Positions 23,281-34,189 of a DNA stretch of 64,000 bases are shown here, one piece after another. Every line of letters begins with the position of its first letter. Position 1 is the first letter of the stretch. The DNA is from Diphasiastrum complanatum (lineage: Eukaryota; Streptophyta; Lycopodiopsida; Lycopodiales; Lycopodiaceae): assembly GCA_029204225.1 (NCBI GenBank), contig CM055100.1:11417272-11481271 (forward strand). The letters are read 5' to 3'. A program made the translations under genes and the position numbers. The notes under the pieces were generated by a model. It had not been told where the DNA came from, ran no database searches, and saw only the letters and a program-made list of their open reading frames with translations.

Positions 23281-24221
23281 AAAGAAAATATTTTCAAGAA
23301 TCAAATCTTTATGGAAAATGACTTGGAAAACTACTTTTTTGGGTCATTTTGTGCACATACTGTTCTAGAATTCTGCGTCGAGTTTTCAGAGACAAGATCT
23401 ACCTCAGATATACCCATATTGAGTTCGGCGGACATTATTTTTACCAATTGGTACCTGTTTTTACCTTAGGCGAATGTTAAGTATCATACCATTGTGGGAA
23501 TGTTTGTCGATCATCTTCGAGTATTGATGAACCTTCGTCGACATGCCAGATGGATTGAAACTACCAAATTTAGGTCGGTCATAGGTTCAAATATTGAAAA
23601 TTTGCATACAATACCTAGGCGAATGATGGCTTTAGGCAAATGTTGAACTTTCGTCAAATCTACAGAACGTTCGCCAGACTACTATTGTTGTCTAAAATCT
23701 TCGTTGAGAATTTTGGAAGCTATTTTCACAGATTGAACAAGCCTGCAAATTTTTGTCCAGAACTGATCAACCAAACTAGTATTTTGTGTAATGGACCCTC
23801 TAAATTTACCTATAAGTAGGCTGAATTCGATTCATTTGTCACTTGTGCTAGCGGAGCTCTTGAAATCTTTTCGTGACCAAAACTTTCTGCCAACTTTTTT
23901 CTACCTTCTGATATACACTCGCACTTACTATCCAGTCACCATGTCTTGTACTGACACCTCCAAGTCTCCGAAATACTTCGTTCCAACTGCAATGGACATC
24001 ATGATGCTCCCTAGCGCAAGCATGGTTGTTCAATGGATGACCCTTGCCGGGCCTTTGCTCACAACAATGGGAGTCTACGAGCGTGCCTTCTCTGGGAAAA
24101 TCTACATGCATTCTATTACTATGGCTTTTAGCACATGGACCGAGGCCAAGTCTAAATTTTATGTCACTTTCCAGAATACCACACACAAGGTGCGTGGCAA
24201 AGACCAAAGCAACCATCAGTG
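23281..24221 (+). other. unclassified stretch with a 143-residue open frame
   Basis: No known family is recognised. An open frame at 23791-24222 starts MDPLNLPISRLNSIHLS and contains MDIMMLPSASMVVQWMTLAGPLLTTMGVY. It overlaps the beginning of the copia RT at 24222. The DNA 23460-23760 repeats short phrases such as cgaatgtt and cttcgtc, and may be an LTR remnant of the gypsy element. Confidence 0.35.
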
Positions 24222-25680
24222 AATATGAAAAGGCTACCGCTCAAGTTTTGGAGTCTAATCCATGTAAGTGGGTTTTCAAAATCAAGTATAATCATGATGG
24301 ATCTATCAATAAGTATAAAGCAAGACTTTGTGCCAAAGGCTACTCACAAATCAAAGGTCTTGACTATGAAGACACCTTTGCACCAGTTGCAAAGATGGTA
24401 ACAATCCGAATACTTATATCTGTTGCATGTCTTCACAATTGGAGTATGTTCCAGCTTGATGTTTCTAATGCATTTCTCAATGGTTACCTTGAGGAGGAGA
24501 CTTATATGAAACAACCTCCAGGTTTTGTGAAAGAAGGTGATGAATCAAAAGTTTGTCTTTTGGTCAAAAGTCTCTATGGACTGAAACAAGCACCAAGGTC
24601 TTGGTATGCAAGGCTCAACTCCTATCTCATATCACTCGAATTTTGTCTAAGTGAATATGACCCTTCTCTGTATTATAAGTTTGTAGATAACTTTGTAATT
24701 ATACTTCTCATCTATGTAGATGATATTATTCTTTGTGAAAATAATGAGAAGCTAGTTGAAGAAACTAAGCATGCACTTTGTAATGAGTTTAAGATGCAGG
24801 ACTTAGGAGTTCTTCACTATATTCTAGGCCTTGAAATAGATTTTTGAAAAGGTCATGTATTTATAAGCCAAAGTAGATATGCACTTTCCATGCTCAAGAA
24901 ATTCCAGATGGAAAATTGTAAAGGCATAGATACACCTATAGAGCACACTGTAAAAGTTCCTATGAAAGATGATGAAAAATCCTTTGTGGACGTCACTCTT
25001 TATAGGAGTCTTATTGGCTCACTTATTTGGTTAACAATGACTAGGCCTGATCTAAGCTTTTGTGTTCATAAGCTAAGTCAACACATGCAGGATCCAAAGT
25101 TATATCATTGGAAGTTGGCTAAAAGAATCTTGAGGTATATATCTTCTACCTTAGATTATGGATTATTCTACAAGGGAGAAGATCTGACTTTGATTGCTTT
25201 TTCAAATTCAGATTTTGCAGGAGACAGGTTGGATAGAAAATCCACAAGTGCTTACACTATTTTTTTCTTGGAGGAACCTTGGTTTCTTGGCTATCAAAGA
25301 AGCGGGCAACTATTTCCTTATCATCCTGTGAAGCCGAGTACAAATCTCTTACAACCACAACAAAGGAGGTTTTATGGATCAAATGGCTACTTTTGGAGCT
25401 AAAGTGTTATGCAGATGAAGATCTTCCAATTATCAAGAATGACAACATTTTTGCTCAAGCTCTTGCAAATAATCCAATTTTCCATGCAAGGAGCAAACAC
25501 ATTAAAGTAGCTCATCATTTTGTAAGAGAAAAGTCATTGGAAGAGAGATCTCACTGGAGCATGTTGATTCTACAAATTGTGTTGCAGATCTTCTCACCAA
25601 GCCACTACTCAAGAATGTCTTTATCAAGATGAGGTCTAACCTTGGCCTAATTTCAAAGTCTATGTTGATAGGAACATAAA
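24222..25680 (+). pseudogene. copia RT and RNase H, 3' half of an element
   Basis: 24222-24846 is an open RT: KWVFKIKYNHDGSINKYKAR, LDVSNAFLNGYLEEETYMKQ, SLYGLKQAPRSWYARL and the active site IYVDDIILCEN, ending at a TGA inside the connection. 24890-25632 continues through SLIGSLIWLTMTRPDLSF to RNase H (AFSNSDFAGDRLDRKSTSAY, where the first Asp of the usual SDADWAGD block is Asn; then SSCEAEYKSL after a frameshift near 25275). Integrase and gag are absent. A purine tract at 25683-25693 and LTR B follow. Confidence 0.92.
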
Positions 25681-25682
25681 TT

Positions 25683-25693
25683 TTAAGGAGGAG
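25683..25693 (+). other. polypurine tract of the copia 3' half
   Basis: TTAAGGAGGAG directly before the LTR start TGTGAAG at 25694. Confidence 0.8.
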
Positions 25694-26423
25694 TGTGAAG
25701 ATTATTAAAATATTATCTTCCTATCTCGAGTTTGGGGCCATGTCCATGGTTATTTCCACTATATTTCATGTTGTACATAAAAGGTATGTGAATTGAACAC
25801 ATAACCTTCTAGTATAGTCGGATTTGAGTTAGGTAGATTCAATTTTGATGACATGCAGAAGTTTAGATAGCATGCAATGTCATACTGCATGCATGCAAGC
25901 CACATGCAATCAGTGCATGCAACATGCAAAGTGGTTTATGTGATCTACACATGTCTAGGCAATTTTATGAGTTGACATGTAGTACATGCAACATCCATGC
26001 ATGCAGTTACACATGTGGATCTCTGGTAGGTGAATTAGTTCAGTTAAGTGGACTTTCCATGCAACTCCACTGTGAGAATTCGAGTCTCTCTCATGTAGGG
26101 AAAGCTTGGCATGTTTTGCCATATTGTGAATAGTGAGATTTTAGTGTTTTGGACTCATTCTCTCTCTACCCGAGTTTTCCATCGTTGATTTTCTCTCTCT
26201 ACTCGAGAGCAGGCTGTTTTGTCCCATACTGAGCACTTAGAATTATTTGTGACATTCAATTCTTATAGTGAGAAGCTAGATTTTTTCATTAAATGTATGT
26301 CATTGTGCTCTTGTCATAGATTTTTCAAGTATATTGTTCTCTGATCAATCTTGTACAATCACAACACATCAGTAAGATCTTGTAGGGTGTGTGGTGAAGT
26401 TCACACGTGCTAAAAACTTCACA
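25694..26423 (+). repeat. copia LTR B (3' LTR)
   Basis: 730 bp, TGTGAAGATTATTAAAATAT...CTAAAAACTTCACA. It is the inverted counterpart of LTR A (20788-21503), with a GCATG-rich section at 25860-26010 and CACGTG near its end. A related LTR fragment lies at 40356-40683. Confidence 0.9.
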
Positions 26424-26890
26424 GCTCCGACATCGAGTACTTCATTAGATTCTTCAAATCTAGCACAAAAAAGTGGTTCTTGATGGACTTCTGGTTCAGT
26501 CTAAGTTAACTTCTGCACTAATACTTCGTTTGCTTTTGGCACCAATTTCAAAAATTTTCCCAATGTGATATTTATCTTACTAAATAGAATATTCATGAGT
26601 AACTCTGTTTGCGACGCTTCTAGTTCAGTCATCTTGAAGGGTTTTTCATGATGAGAAAACTGAGTATTCATATCCGTTCATGGATTATTTGGTGGCTGCA
26701 TAGGTGAAGAATGGATTTCAGTTACAGCTTTAGCGGCTTCAAGCTCCTCTTCCTCTTGCAAATGTTTAATCCACTACCTCATATCCTGGTATCTTCGCTT
26801 TTCTACATGGAGATTTGGATAGACTCCAGATGTTGTTCATATATCAGTTAATGGTATAGAATCAACAGGTACTAGATCTGCTATCGGTTC
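26424..26890 (-). pseudogene. gypsy gag C-part
   Basis: Minus strand: DSIPLTDI, stop, TTSGVYPNLHVEKRRYQDMR, then WIKHLQEEEELEAAKAVTEIHSS and HHEKPFKMTELEASQTELL. The first part repeats the end of the zinc-knuckle gag at 34809-35135 (26783-26885 matches 34751-34863 almost exactly), so this is the continuation of that gag toward protease. It is cut by LTR B at 26423. Confidence 0.6.
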
Positions 26891-27733
26891 TACATGGGCT
26901 GAAGCTGTCTCCACTATAGCTTACGTCCAGAATAGATGTTCAACCAAGGCCCTCTCAGGCAAGACACCCCACAAGGTGTGGACAGGCTCTAAGCCTTATG
27001 TGAAGAACCTAAGAGTGTTTGGATGCATTGCCTATGCGCATATCCCAAAAGACACGAGGAAGAAATTGGACTTCCAAGGTCTTAAGACCATCCTGATTGG
27101 ATTTACTTCATTTGATAATACATACAAGTTGTATGATCCTGATATCTAGCAAATCTTGTCTAGTCCGGATACAGTCTTTATCGAGGATCAGTTCGTCAAA
27201 ATCAAAGGCAAGGATATTGCTCCAGGAGAACCTTCATCACCTACCATTGACACGACTGTCTTGCTTCTAGCTCAGGCTTGTCCATTGTTGACCCGCTTTT
27301 TGACAGCGAATCAGACGAAGACGTTGCTGCTACCCAACAACAAGTCCCAGGAGTGGTTCATCAGTCGAATCCTCCCATAAGATCAAGCCGAGTGCGCACA
27401 TAGCCCACAAGGTATACTCTTGAGTCTACATGTCTCTTGATATAGGAACCGACAACAGTTGAAGAGGCACTCAGCCAATCAGACTTTGATCTCTGGAGAG
27501 AAGCTATGGACAAAGAGTATTCCTCTCTGATCAAGAACTTGACATGGTCACTAATCAAAGCTCCTATTGGCTGCAATATCATTGATTGCAAATGGATCTC
27601 TAAGATCAAATACAATGCCAATGGAGCAATTGATCGAAGAAAGGCAAAACTTGTAGCACGAGGATTCACTCAGATCCCCAACGTTGACTACAACGAGACT
27701 TTCAGTCCAGTAGTCAAGCATTCGTCGATCTGA
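26891..27733 (+). pseudogene. copia integrase C-end and RT start
   Basis: 26905-27150 encodes the end of integrase (AYVQNRCSTKALSGKTPHKVW, NLRVFGCIAYAHIPKDTRKKLDF, LIGFTSFDNTYKLYDPD). After a linker with stops, 27506-27733 encodes an RT start (MDKEYSSLIKNLTWSLIKAP, CKWISKIKYNANGAIDRRKAK, GFTQIPNVDYNETFSPVVK) ending at a TGA. The RT core and RNase H are missing. It meets a minus-strand copia fragment at about 27770. Confidence 0.88.
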
Positions 27734-27779
27734 GCACTCATGTCTTATGTTGTAGCCACCGAACTCGAAGTACATCCAA

Positions 27780-29257
27780 AAAGCTTTGCATAATGGAAAA
27801 TACACATGCACCATAAAACTTGAAAAAACAAGACTTAGCCATTGGTTACTTGTGAAACCATCAATAAGATTAGAATGAAGACATCAAATATGTATCCACA
27901 TGTGATTTTGCCATAGAACAAGCCACTCTTGGCTTGATCTCCTTGGCCATAATAGACATAGATTTGAAATTGGAAACATGCAACTTCCTATGTCATACTT
28001 CCTCCTTGGAAACACAAGTCATCAACGCAACATCACAACTACTTGCATTCTCTTGTAAATCTAGCTTGAAAATGCCACCATATCTTGATCCACATGCTAG
28101 GATCTCATCACCTTTCTTTATGAAACAGTTATTGACATTGAATTCCACTTCAAAACCATCATCAAATAACTTTTCAATACTAATCACATTCTTTGTGAGA
28201 TTAGAAACATTAAGTACATTGGAAAGTGATTAACTCATAGAAGATGCAACATTCAAAGAATGAATTCGAACTTCTTCAATTGAGCATGCATCACCAACAA
28301 CTTTGTATATTGATTCTTTAAGTTCTTGAAAAGGTTCTAGAAAAACAAAAGAACTCTTGGTGCTACTCATGTGTGATGATGCACCACTATCAATATACCA
28401 AGATACATCTTCAAAAGGAGTAGAGAAGAAACTAGACATCATGAGAGATGCTTCTCCTTCACTTGCATGTAAGTCTTCTATGGTAATATTGGCTTGATCT
28501 TCTTGAGTCTTCTTCTTGAAGATAGAAGAATGAGTTGAATCATCTTCTACTCCTCCATAGTTTTTGTCCTTTTATTTGTCCTTGGTGAAGGCTTGAGAAA
28601 ATTTGTTCTTGCTCCTCCTTCTTGACTTGTCCTTGGCAAAGTGAGCTTTGCCATAACCACCATCCTTCCTTGAAAGTGTGTTGATCTTCAGCAGCTTGTT
28701 CTTTTGCTTGCTTTCTTCAGCAATAAGAACATCATGAAGAGCCTCCAAAGTTGGTAGCTCCTCCATGATAGCATAAGTTTGCACAAAATTTGTATCCTCT
28801 TTTCTAAGGACTACTTGAACAAATTCATTGTTCTCTAGAGTATCTCCTATGCATGTTATCTCTTTGTGAAAGTCTTTAACTCTCATTACAAAACTTGAAG
28901 CACTTTCATCACTCGTATGCATGTTATCTCTTTGTAAAAGTCTTTAACTCTCATTACAAAACTTGAAGCACTTTCATCAATCCTTTGAAAACTAGAAAAG
29001 TTCTGATTTCTAAGAGTAAGAAGTCTTGATGTGATCTTTGCTTCATAAATGTTCTTAAGGGTTTCCCAAGCTTGCTTGGCTGAGTTGTAAGAACTTATTT
29101 CTCTAAACATCTCATTAGAGATGTTTATCTTAATAATATGGTTTTGGACCAAACGAAGGGCTATGGACTCCAAACGAAGGGCACCTAGACTGTATTTGCA
29201 AGTATGGTACCACAAAATAGAGTGATTTTCATGAAGAAAGTGCTCAGTGGATGTCAA
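27780..29257 (-). pseudogene. copia gag, protease and pre-integrase, decayed
   Basis: On the minus strand from 29257: gag capsid domain (NHIIKINISNEMFREISSYNSAKQAWETLKNIYEAK), a duplicated stretch, a Lys-rich segment, protease with SWYIDSGASSHMSS at about 28390, and pre-integrase with SIEKLFDDGFEVEF at about 28180. Several frameshifts. No RT, no LTR. The presumed gag start is replaced by an unrelated junction near 29260. Confidence 0.88.
28848..28983. repeat. 68-bp tandem duplication in gag
   Basis: TATGCATGTTATCTC at 28848 recurs at 28916, and the following about 65 bp match with few changes. On the minus strand it repeats SASSFVMRVKDFYKEITCI in gag and shifts the frame. Confidence 0.9.
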
Positions 29258-29449
29258 AATTCTTTTATCCCTTTTAGGGAGCGGATATAGTTAGGGGTGT
29301 GAGGTAGAAGACACTTCATGTCTGGAAACCAACTTGGCTTGCGAATTGCCACCTAAGCAACTAGGAGGCCTGGTGTGAAATTTTAGCAGGTCATAAAAAT
29401 AAATTTCTGACATCGCCATTATGCTCATAATACTCTTTTTACACTACGC
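29258..29449. other. no gene seen
   Basis: Short spacer between two gag fragments of opposite strand. No recognisable repeat. Confidence 0.5.
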
Positions 29450-29674
29450 TTGTAGTTTTAGGTAGTTTTGGATGATATTTCCAACTATGCAGTATTGAAA
29501 TTCAAAATGGAAAATATTTTGATAGAGAAGGAATTGTGGGATGTCATCACAGGTGATGAGCAAAGACCTCCAAACATTATGATAGAGAAGGAATTGTGGG
29601 ATGTTGTCACAAGTGATGAAAAAAGACCACCAAATGAAGTGGACATCAAAGTCTTCTACATGAAGGCCACTTGA
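29450..29674 (+). pseudogene. copia gag start fragment with a duplication
   Basis: Encodes LDDISNYAVLKFKMENILIEKELWDVITGDEQRPPN and then repeats IMIEKELWDVVTSDEKRPPN. The pattern YavWkfkM.n.LiekeLWdvv is the opening of copia gag. The 60-bp unit is present twice (about 29518-29577 and 29578-29637). A stop follows at 29672. No other element part is attached. Confidence 0.75.
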
Positions 29675-30480
29675 CAATGAAAGACCACATCAGTACTCAC
29701 ATTAGTGAAGTAATTATGCCAAGACATGCATGGTGATGGAAGAAGGAAAGAAGATACGATAGTATTAAAATTGAAATCAAAAGACAAACTATCGGGCTCT
29801 ACGGAATAATCTTTCTTCTAATGCATGACTACGCCTATAAAAAATGAACAAAGCTATCACAACAATCGTCACGTTTATACTTTTAGTAACTAACTTTGAA
29901 ATCATTAGTACTAAATTTATTTCATAGACAAACAATTATAGAGTACAATTGATAGATATAGAAACATTTGATAATTTAGACTAATCGATAAGAGATTTAA
30001 CAGATACAAATAACTTCAGAGAAGTTTGCATACATTCTAACATAATACTGAACGCAATAAGAAGGTATGATTGATTTGGTAAGTATGTACAAATTAGATG
30101 ATGCAAGTACAAAACAATAGCAGAAACAACAACGTACTCTAAACTGCCTCTAAGTAACTGATAACTCTTTCTAATGCACTTCTGTTGATAAGCCGTAAGC
30201 GCCACTAGCAATATTCAAAAGTAAAAACATCAATGTAAAAACTCTGTTATTCATCATCAGTCTCCTCTAATGATCATCTATTTATACTAATGAGAAATGC
30301 CGCTTAGGCTTATCCCATTAGGACAACTAATTAGGTCATAGGTCGCAATTGGAGCTTAGCCACAATGCGATTTCATCCATCCAATTAGGACTTCCTTCAT
30401 TACTATACTATGCCAGTTTTCCCGAGTACTTGAAATAGGGACATATGTAAATGGATCCAAGCCTGAGAATAATATTAGGA
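29675..30480. other. no gene seen
   Basis: AT-rich sequence without a convincing frame on either strand. Confidence 0.5.
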
Positions 30481-30640
30481 AAAAAGTCAAATTTCATAAT
30501 TTTGAGTAGTTGGACGCCCAAGAATAATAGTTGGATGCTAGGAAAATTACTAGTTTGCAAAATCACTACTTTTGAAAAAAGACAAATTTCAAAATTTTGA
30601 GTAGTTGGATGCCCAAGAATAATAGTTGGATGCCAATTAC
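30481..30640. repeat. 95-bp imperfect tandem duplication
   Basis: TCAAATTTCATAATTTTGAG at 30487 recurs as ACAAATTTCAAAATTTTGAG at 30582, followed in both by TAGTTGGAYGCCCAAGAATA and AGTTGGATGC. Confidence 0.85.
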
Positions 30641-30824
30641 ATCGATGTTTGGATACTTATAAAATCCTTTAACCAGATGAGTATAACTTAGCAGATAAAA
30701 AATAGTTTCGTTCAATGCACTATTCTTTAACAAGGTGTGGGAATATAAAAATTGGCAATCTTTGATATTTTTGTGATTTGAGAATGCAACATATTTGAGT
30801 TGATTTTAGCATTTAGTGAAATTC

Positions 30825-30936
30825 TCAGAATAGACCTCGAAATAGACAACGGAATACTGAATCTAAATTAGTCCGGACCTTGAAATAGACCTCGGAATAT
30901 TGAAGCTATTTTGAGGGGTATACCGAGGCTCAGACA
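30825..30936. repeat. hairpin-family repeat 1
   Basis: Two left-arm copies (CAGAATAGACCTCGAAATAG at 30826 and TTGAAATAGACCTCGGAATA at 30880) and one right arm (GCTATTTTGAGGGGTATACC, 30905 on). It is the most rearranged member of the six-copy family. Confidence 0.6.
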
Positions 30937-31019
30937 GATTCTTGCTACTTTCAAAATCGTTGACCATTGTCGCAGCAGTTTTGAAAAAGGAAGAGGAGTG
31001 GGTGATGATATCAAGGGAC

Positions 31020-31330
31020 TCACCTGCTGCCTTTGTCCTCTCCCTTGTTTATTGATCCTTCCTCACCCTCTTTATCCTCCGCACTCTCTTTATCCTCCTC
31101 ACATTTGAATGCTCCTCTTGTTCTTCCTCTTTGCTTTCTCTTCTTGCTCCTCTTGCACTTTGCTTCTTTCTCTTGCTCCTCTTGCTCTTCCTGTTTACTT
31201 ACTCCTTGCAAAATCAAAAGTGGTGAGCTCAAGAAAAAAAGGAAAGGTGGAGGATGGAGTTTTTTTTTTTATTGGATGTAAGTTAATCTCTCTCCATCTT
31301 TTTTTTTCTCTCTCTCAATGTGATTGCAGT
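31020..31330. repeat. pyrimidine-rich low-complexity tract
   Basis: Long runs of CTCCTCTTGC/CTTCTTCC with T runs at 31259-31270 and 31300-31309. Overlapping open frames here are Ser/Leu/Cys-rich or Glu/Lys-rich artefacts of composition and are not called as genes. Confidence 0.8.
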
Positions 31331-31420
31331 TTGGTTTTATTGACTTCACATTTTTTATGTAGGTTTTTTTTGAGGCAAAGGAGGTGGTGGATCCACAAAC
31401 GTTTCTGAAGGTAATAGGAA

Positions 31421-31488
31421 GTTCGGAATGGTCGTCAGAATAGACGGATCTTTAGGATTTGCTATTTCGATGAGTATTTCGATGTCTG
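31421..31488. repeat. hairpin-family repeat 2
   Basis: Left arm 31423-31443 (TCGGAATGGTCGTCAGAATAG) pairs with 31462-31482. About 15 of 21 positions match, and the mismatches I see are mostly purine-purine or pyrimidine-pyrimidine changes. Confidence 0.75.
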
Positions 31489-31605
31489 ATTTTCTATTCA
31501 TCAAATGCTTTTGGGTGCTGTAAATCCTAATGAGGGTCTTGTAGATCCAGATGTTGTTACTATAGATCTAGAGTTTTTTGTTGCATGTCCATATTTGCAG
31601 ATGGT

Positions 31606-31680
31606 AAGAATGCCCATCAGAATAGACGGATTTGTGGGGTTTGTTAAAGCAGCGCCTATTCTGATGGGTATTCCAATGTC
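31606..31680. repeat. hairpin-family repeat 3
   Basis: CCCATCAGAATAG at 31613-31625 is a perfect inverted repeat of CTATTCTGATGGG at 31656-31668, with a 30-nt loop and further imperfect pairing outside it. Confidence 0.85.
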
Positions 31681-31940
31681 AAATCTTCATTTGTTGTATA
31701 TCCAGTCTTTTGGTGCAGATACAGATTTGCATATGGATCTTTGTGTAAATTTAGTTTTTGCTTTGAGTGGATTTTGTATTTTTAGATTTGTTTTGTAAAA
31801 TTTAGATTGTTGCAAGAATATTTTTTGTAATAATATACTTAACAAACTTCAATACTGGTTTTTATTTTGCAGGTTTCTTTGTTGATTTTTGGGCCGATCA
31901 CCATCGGAGCAGTTGAGGCGCAGATTCGGTAGCATATCCC

Positions 31941-32023
31941 AGGTGGTCGGAATGGCAGTCAGAATACATGATGTTGTTTTGAATAGTATACTAGTGTCTA
32001 TTCCGACGTCTGTTCCAACCTCC
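31941..32023. repeat. hairpin-family repeat 4
   Basis: Left arm AGGTGGTCGGAATGGCAGTC.. (31941 on) and right arm TGTCTATTCCGACGTCTGTT.. (31995 on), with GTATAC in the loop. Confidence 0.75.
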
Positions 32024-32477
32024 CTTAGATTTTTTTTGAGCTTTCAAGTGACAGATCTATGAATTATTTGATAGATTTGTAAAGCTTAGGTGTTTTTTTA
32101 ACAAAATTCTCAATTGTGATGAGTAGATCTATTTTTTTTCCCTTGAGGGAATTGTTGTATGAGCTTTTGTTGTGGTAACTTAAGTAAAGTTGTAATGGTT
32201 TTGTTTTGCAAGTTTGTATGTTGATTTTTTGGCTCAAACACCATCCAAGCAGCTGAGTAATACAATTAGTAACAAACCCAGAGACTTGTACAGTTTTGTA
32301 GTAGTTTGTGTCCTATTTTTTGTTGTAGATCCACATTTTATAGTGTAGGACTACATTCAGTTTTATTTACATTAGGATTTATGAAAATAGATCTACACAG
32401 TTTAGAATTATATCTCTACTTTTATTGATAAATCTGTTGGTGATGGGTAGATCTATCAACTGGGGTGGGAATCAATA

Positions 32478-32558
32478 GAGGTCGGAACAGACCTCGAAAT
32501 ATGTGGATCTAGTTAAGGCAATATACCATCACCTATTCAGAGGTGCATTACGACATCT
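32478..32558. repeat. hairpin-family repeat 5
   Basis: Left arm AGAGGTCGGAACAGACCTCG.. (32478 on) and right arm ACCTATTCAGAGGTGCATTA.. (32531 on). The loop holds ATATACCATCACCTATT, nearly the same as in repeat 6. Confidence 0.78.
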
Positions 32559-33270
32559 GCTCATAAATTTTTATATTTCATAAACAGATCTTTGATAAAC
32601 ATTAGCAAGTTGTGCCCTAACAATGCTAGATTATTATCACCTCAGCTGATATATCAAGACTAGCAAAATTCCCAACCCAGTTGATACATCAAAATGAACA
32701 AAATGTGAATCAACAATGCAACATTTTTTTTAATCTTTCACCACCTTGAAGCCTTATTGTTCTCTTCTTGATTACATTTGTCCTTGATTCGAGGGAATTT
32801 TTATGAAGCCGCTAGTGAACTCCATAGTTGGCCTAAGAAAACAATTGATTCCCACTCCCAATAATTGGCATAGTCTAATGCTTTAATCTTTGACACTTAT
32901 GGCACTTCAGGTATAGTTTGGCGAAAAAATTGTGAGCGAGAAGATGAGTGCCACAAAGTTCTTCACCTCAAAAAATAATTCACTCTCATCCAATGTCAAG
33001 AATCTTGAAATTTTTTACCTTGTCCAAATCACAAAAAAGTGGACACACAATTAATGAGTTCAAATCTAATCACTCCTAATATTGTAAAATCCCTTAGAGT
33101 AACTTGCATTCAATTTGAAGTCTTGATTTCCATATGCAATCACCCCTAATAGACTCACTCGGGTCCAAGACTCATTTTGTAAGAGTTGGAATGGGTCTTA
33201 TTTGATTAAAAATCAAACTATTTCAAATCATGAGAATTCGAGTAAAGGTAACAATATTATCTACCAGCAA

Positions 33271-33345
33271 GGTCGGAACAGACCTTGAAATAGGTGCACC
33301 TATATCAGAGAGTATACCATGACCTATTTCGAGGTCTGTACTGAG
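33271..33345. repeat. hairpin-family repeat 6
   Basis: ACAGACCTTGAAATAGGT (33278-33295) and ACCTATTTCGAGGTCTGT (33322-33339) are inverted repeats matching at 17 of 18 positions. The loop contains GTATACCATGACC. Confidence 0.85.
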
Positions 33346-34005
33346 GATGAATATTAGCATTTTAGAGTTTTTTTTTTTAATTATAGTTTTCAGGTGATTT
33401 GTTGCTTAATTAAATCGCTGCCTAATCATTCTACTCTTTTACTTAGCAAAATGTGCCACACTAGTGCAACATATTTTTTAACCTCATATAACATTAAAGT
33501 CTCACTTACTTTGATTGTACCAAGCTGAGAGTTCCTATTTGCGATTATTATCCATAGATTATTAGTTTCAGGTTTCGTAACTAGGCAGGTTGTTGATTAC
33601 ATTTGTCCTTCATGTATAGCTTGACCAATAGTCACCATTATTTTATTTTAGAGCCTTGATAGTCTTATTGATTGGTTTCTCAGTATATATTTGAAGTGAG
33701 TGGTTTCAAAATATATATTTGAATCGAGTTATACAAAAGTTCCAATAATCTTTTTAAATATGCTTACCACCATTGTTTGATCTTAGTGGCTTGATAGTAG
33801 TATACTTGGCTTTTTAGAAAATACATACAAGTTAAGTCTAACAAATCCATCAATAAAGGTTAGTCCCACTCCAGCAAGGCTTAGGAAGTGACCTTTCTAA
33901 TAGAATTACTTTAGCACATTACATAAAATCCACCATCAAATGGATCCAAAAAGACAATCAAATGCAAAGAGTTAAGAGCCTCGACTTTGCCATTTAGGTG
34001 TCACG

Positions 34006-34008
<3 letters not shown>
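33346..34008. other. no gene seen
   Basis: AT-rich sequence between the last hairpin and the microsatellite. No frame or repeat recognised. Confidence 0.5.

Positions 34009-34083
<75 letters not shown>
34009..34083. repeat. (AG)n microsatellite
   Basis: About 37 uninterrupted AG units. Confidence 0.98.
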
Positions 34084-34085
<2 letters not shown>

Positions 34086-34189
34086 ATGAAGAGTTAAAGG
34101 TAACCAACACTCCCAATTCTAGGAAGGTATGTAGCTCTTGATTTTCTTCCGTTAAAGGCGTGGTTTTAATGTTTCTTGTTGGACGATAA

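Noticed and set aside
28848-28983. Possible CRISPR-like direct repeats
   Set aside because: Only two copies, adjacent, within gag; the window is eukaryotic and no array of repeats and spacers exists anywhere.
31020-31408. Overlapping Ser/Leu/Cys-rich and Glu/Lys-rich open frames
   Set aside because: They come from a pyrimidine-rich low-complexity tract; both strands and several frames are open for composition reasons, with no domain.
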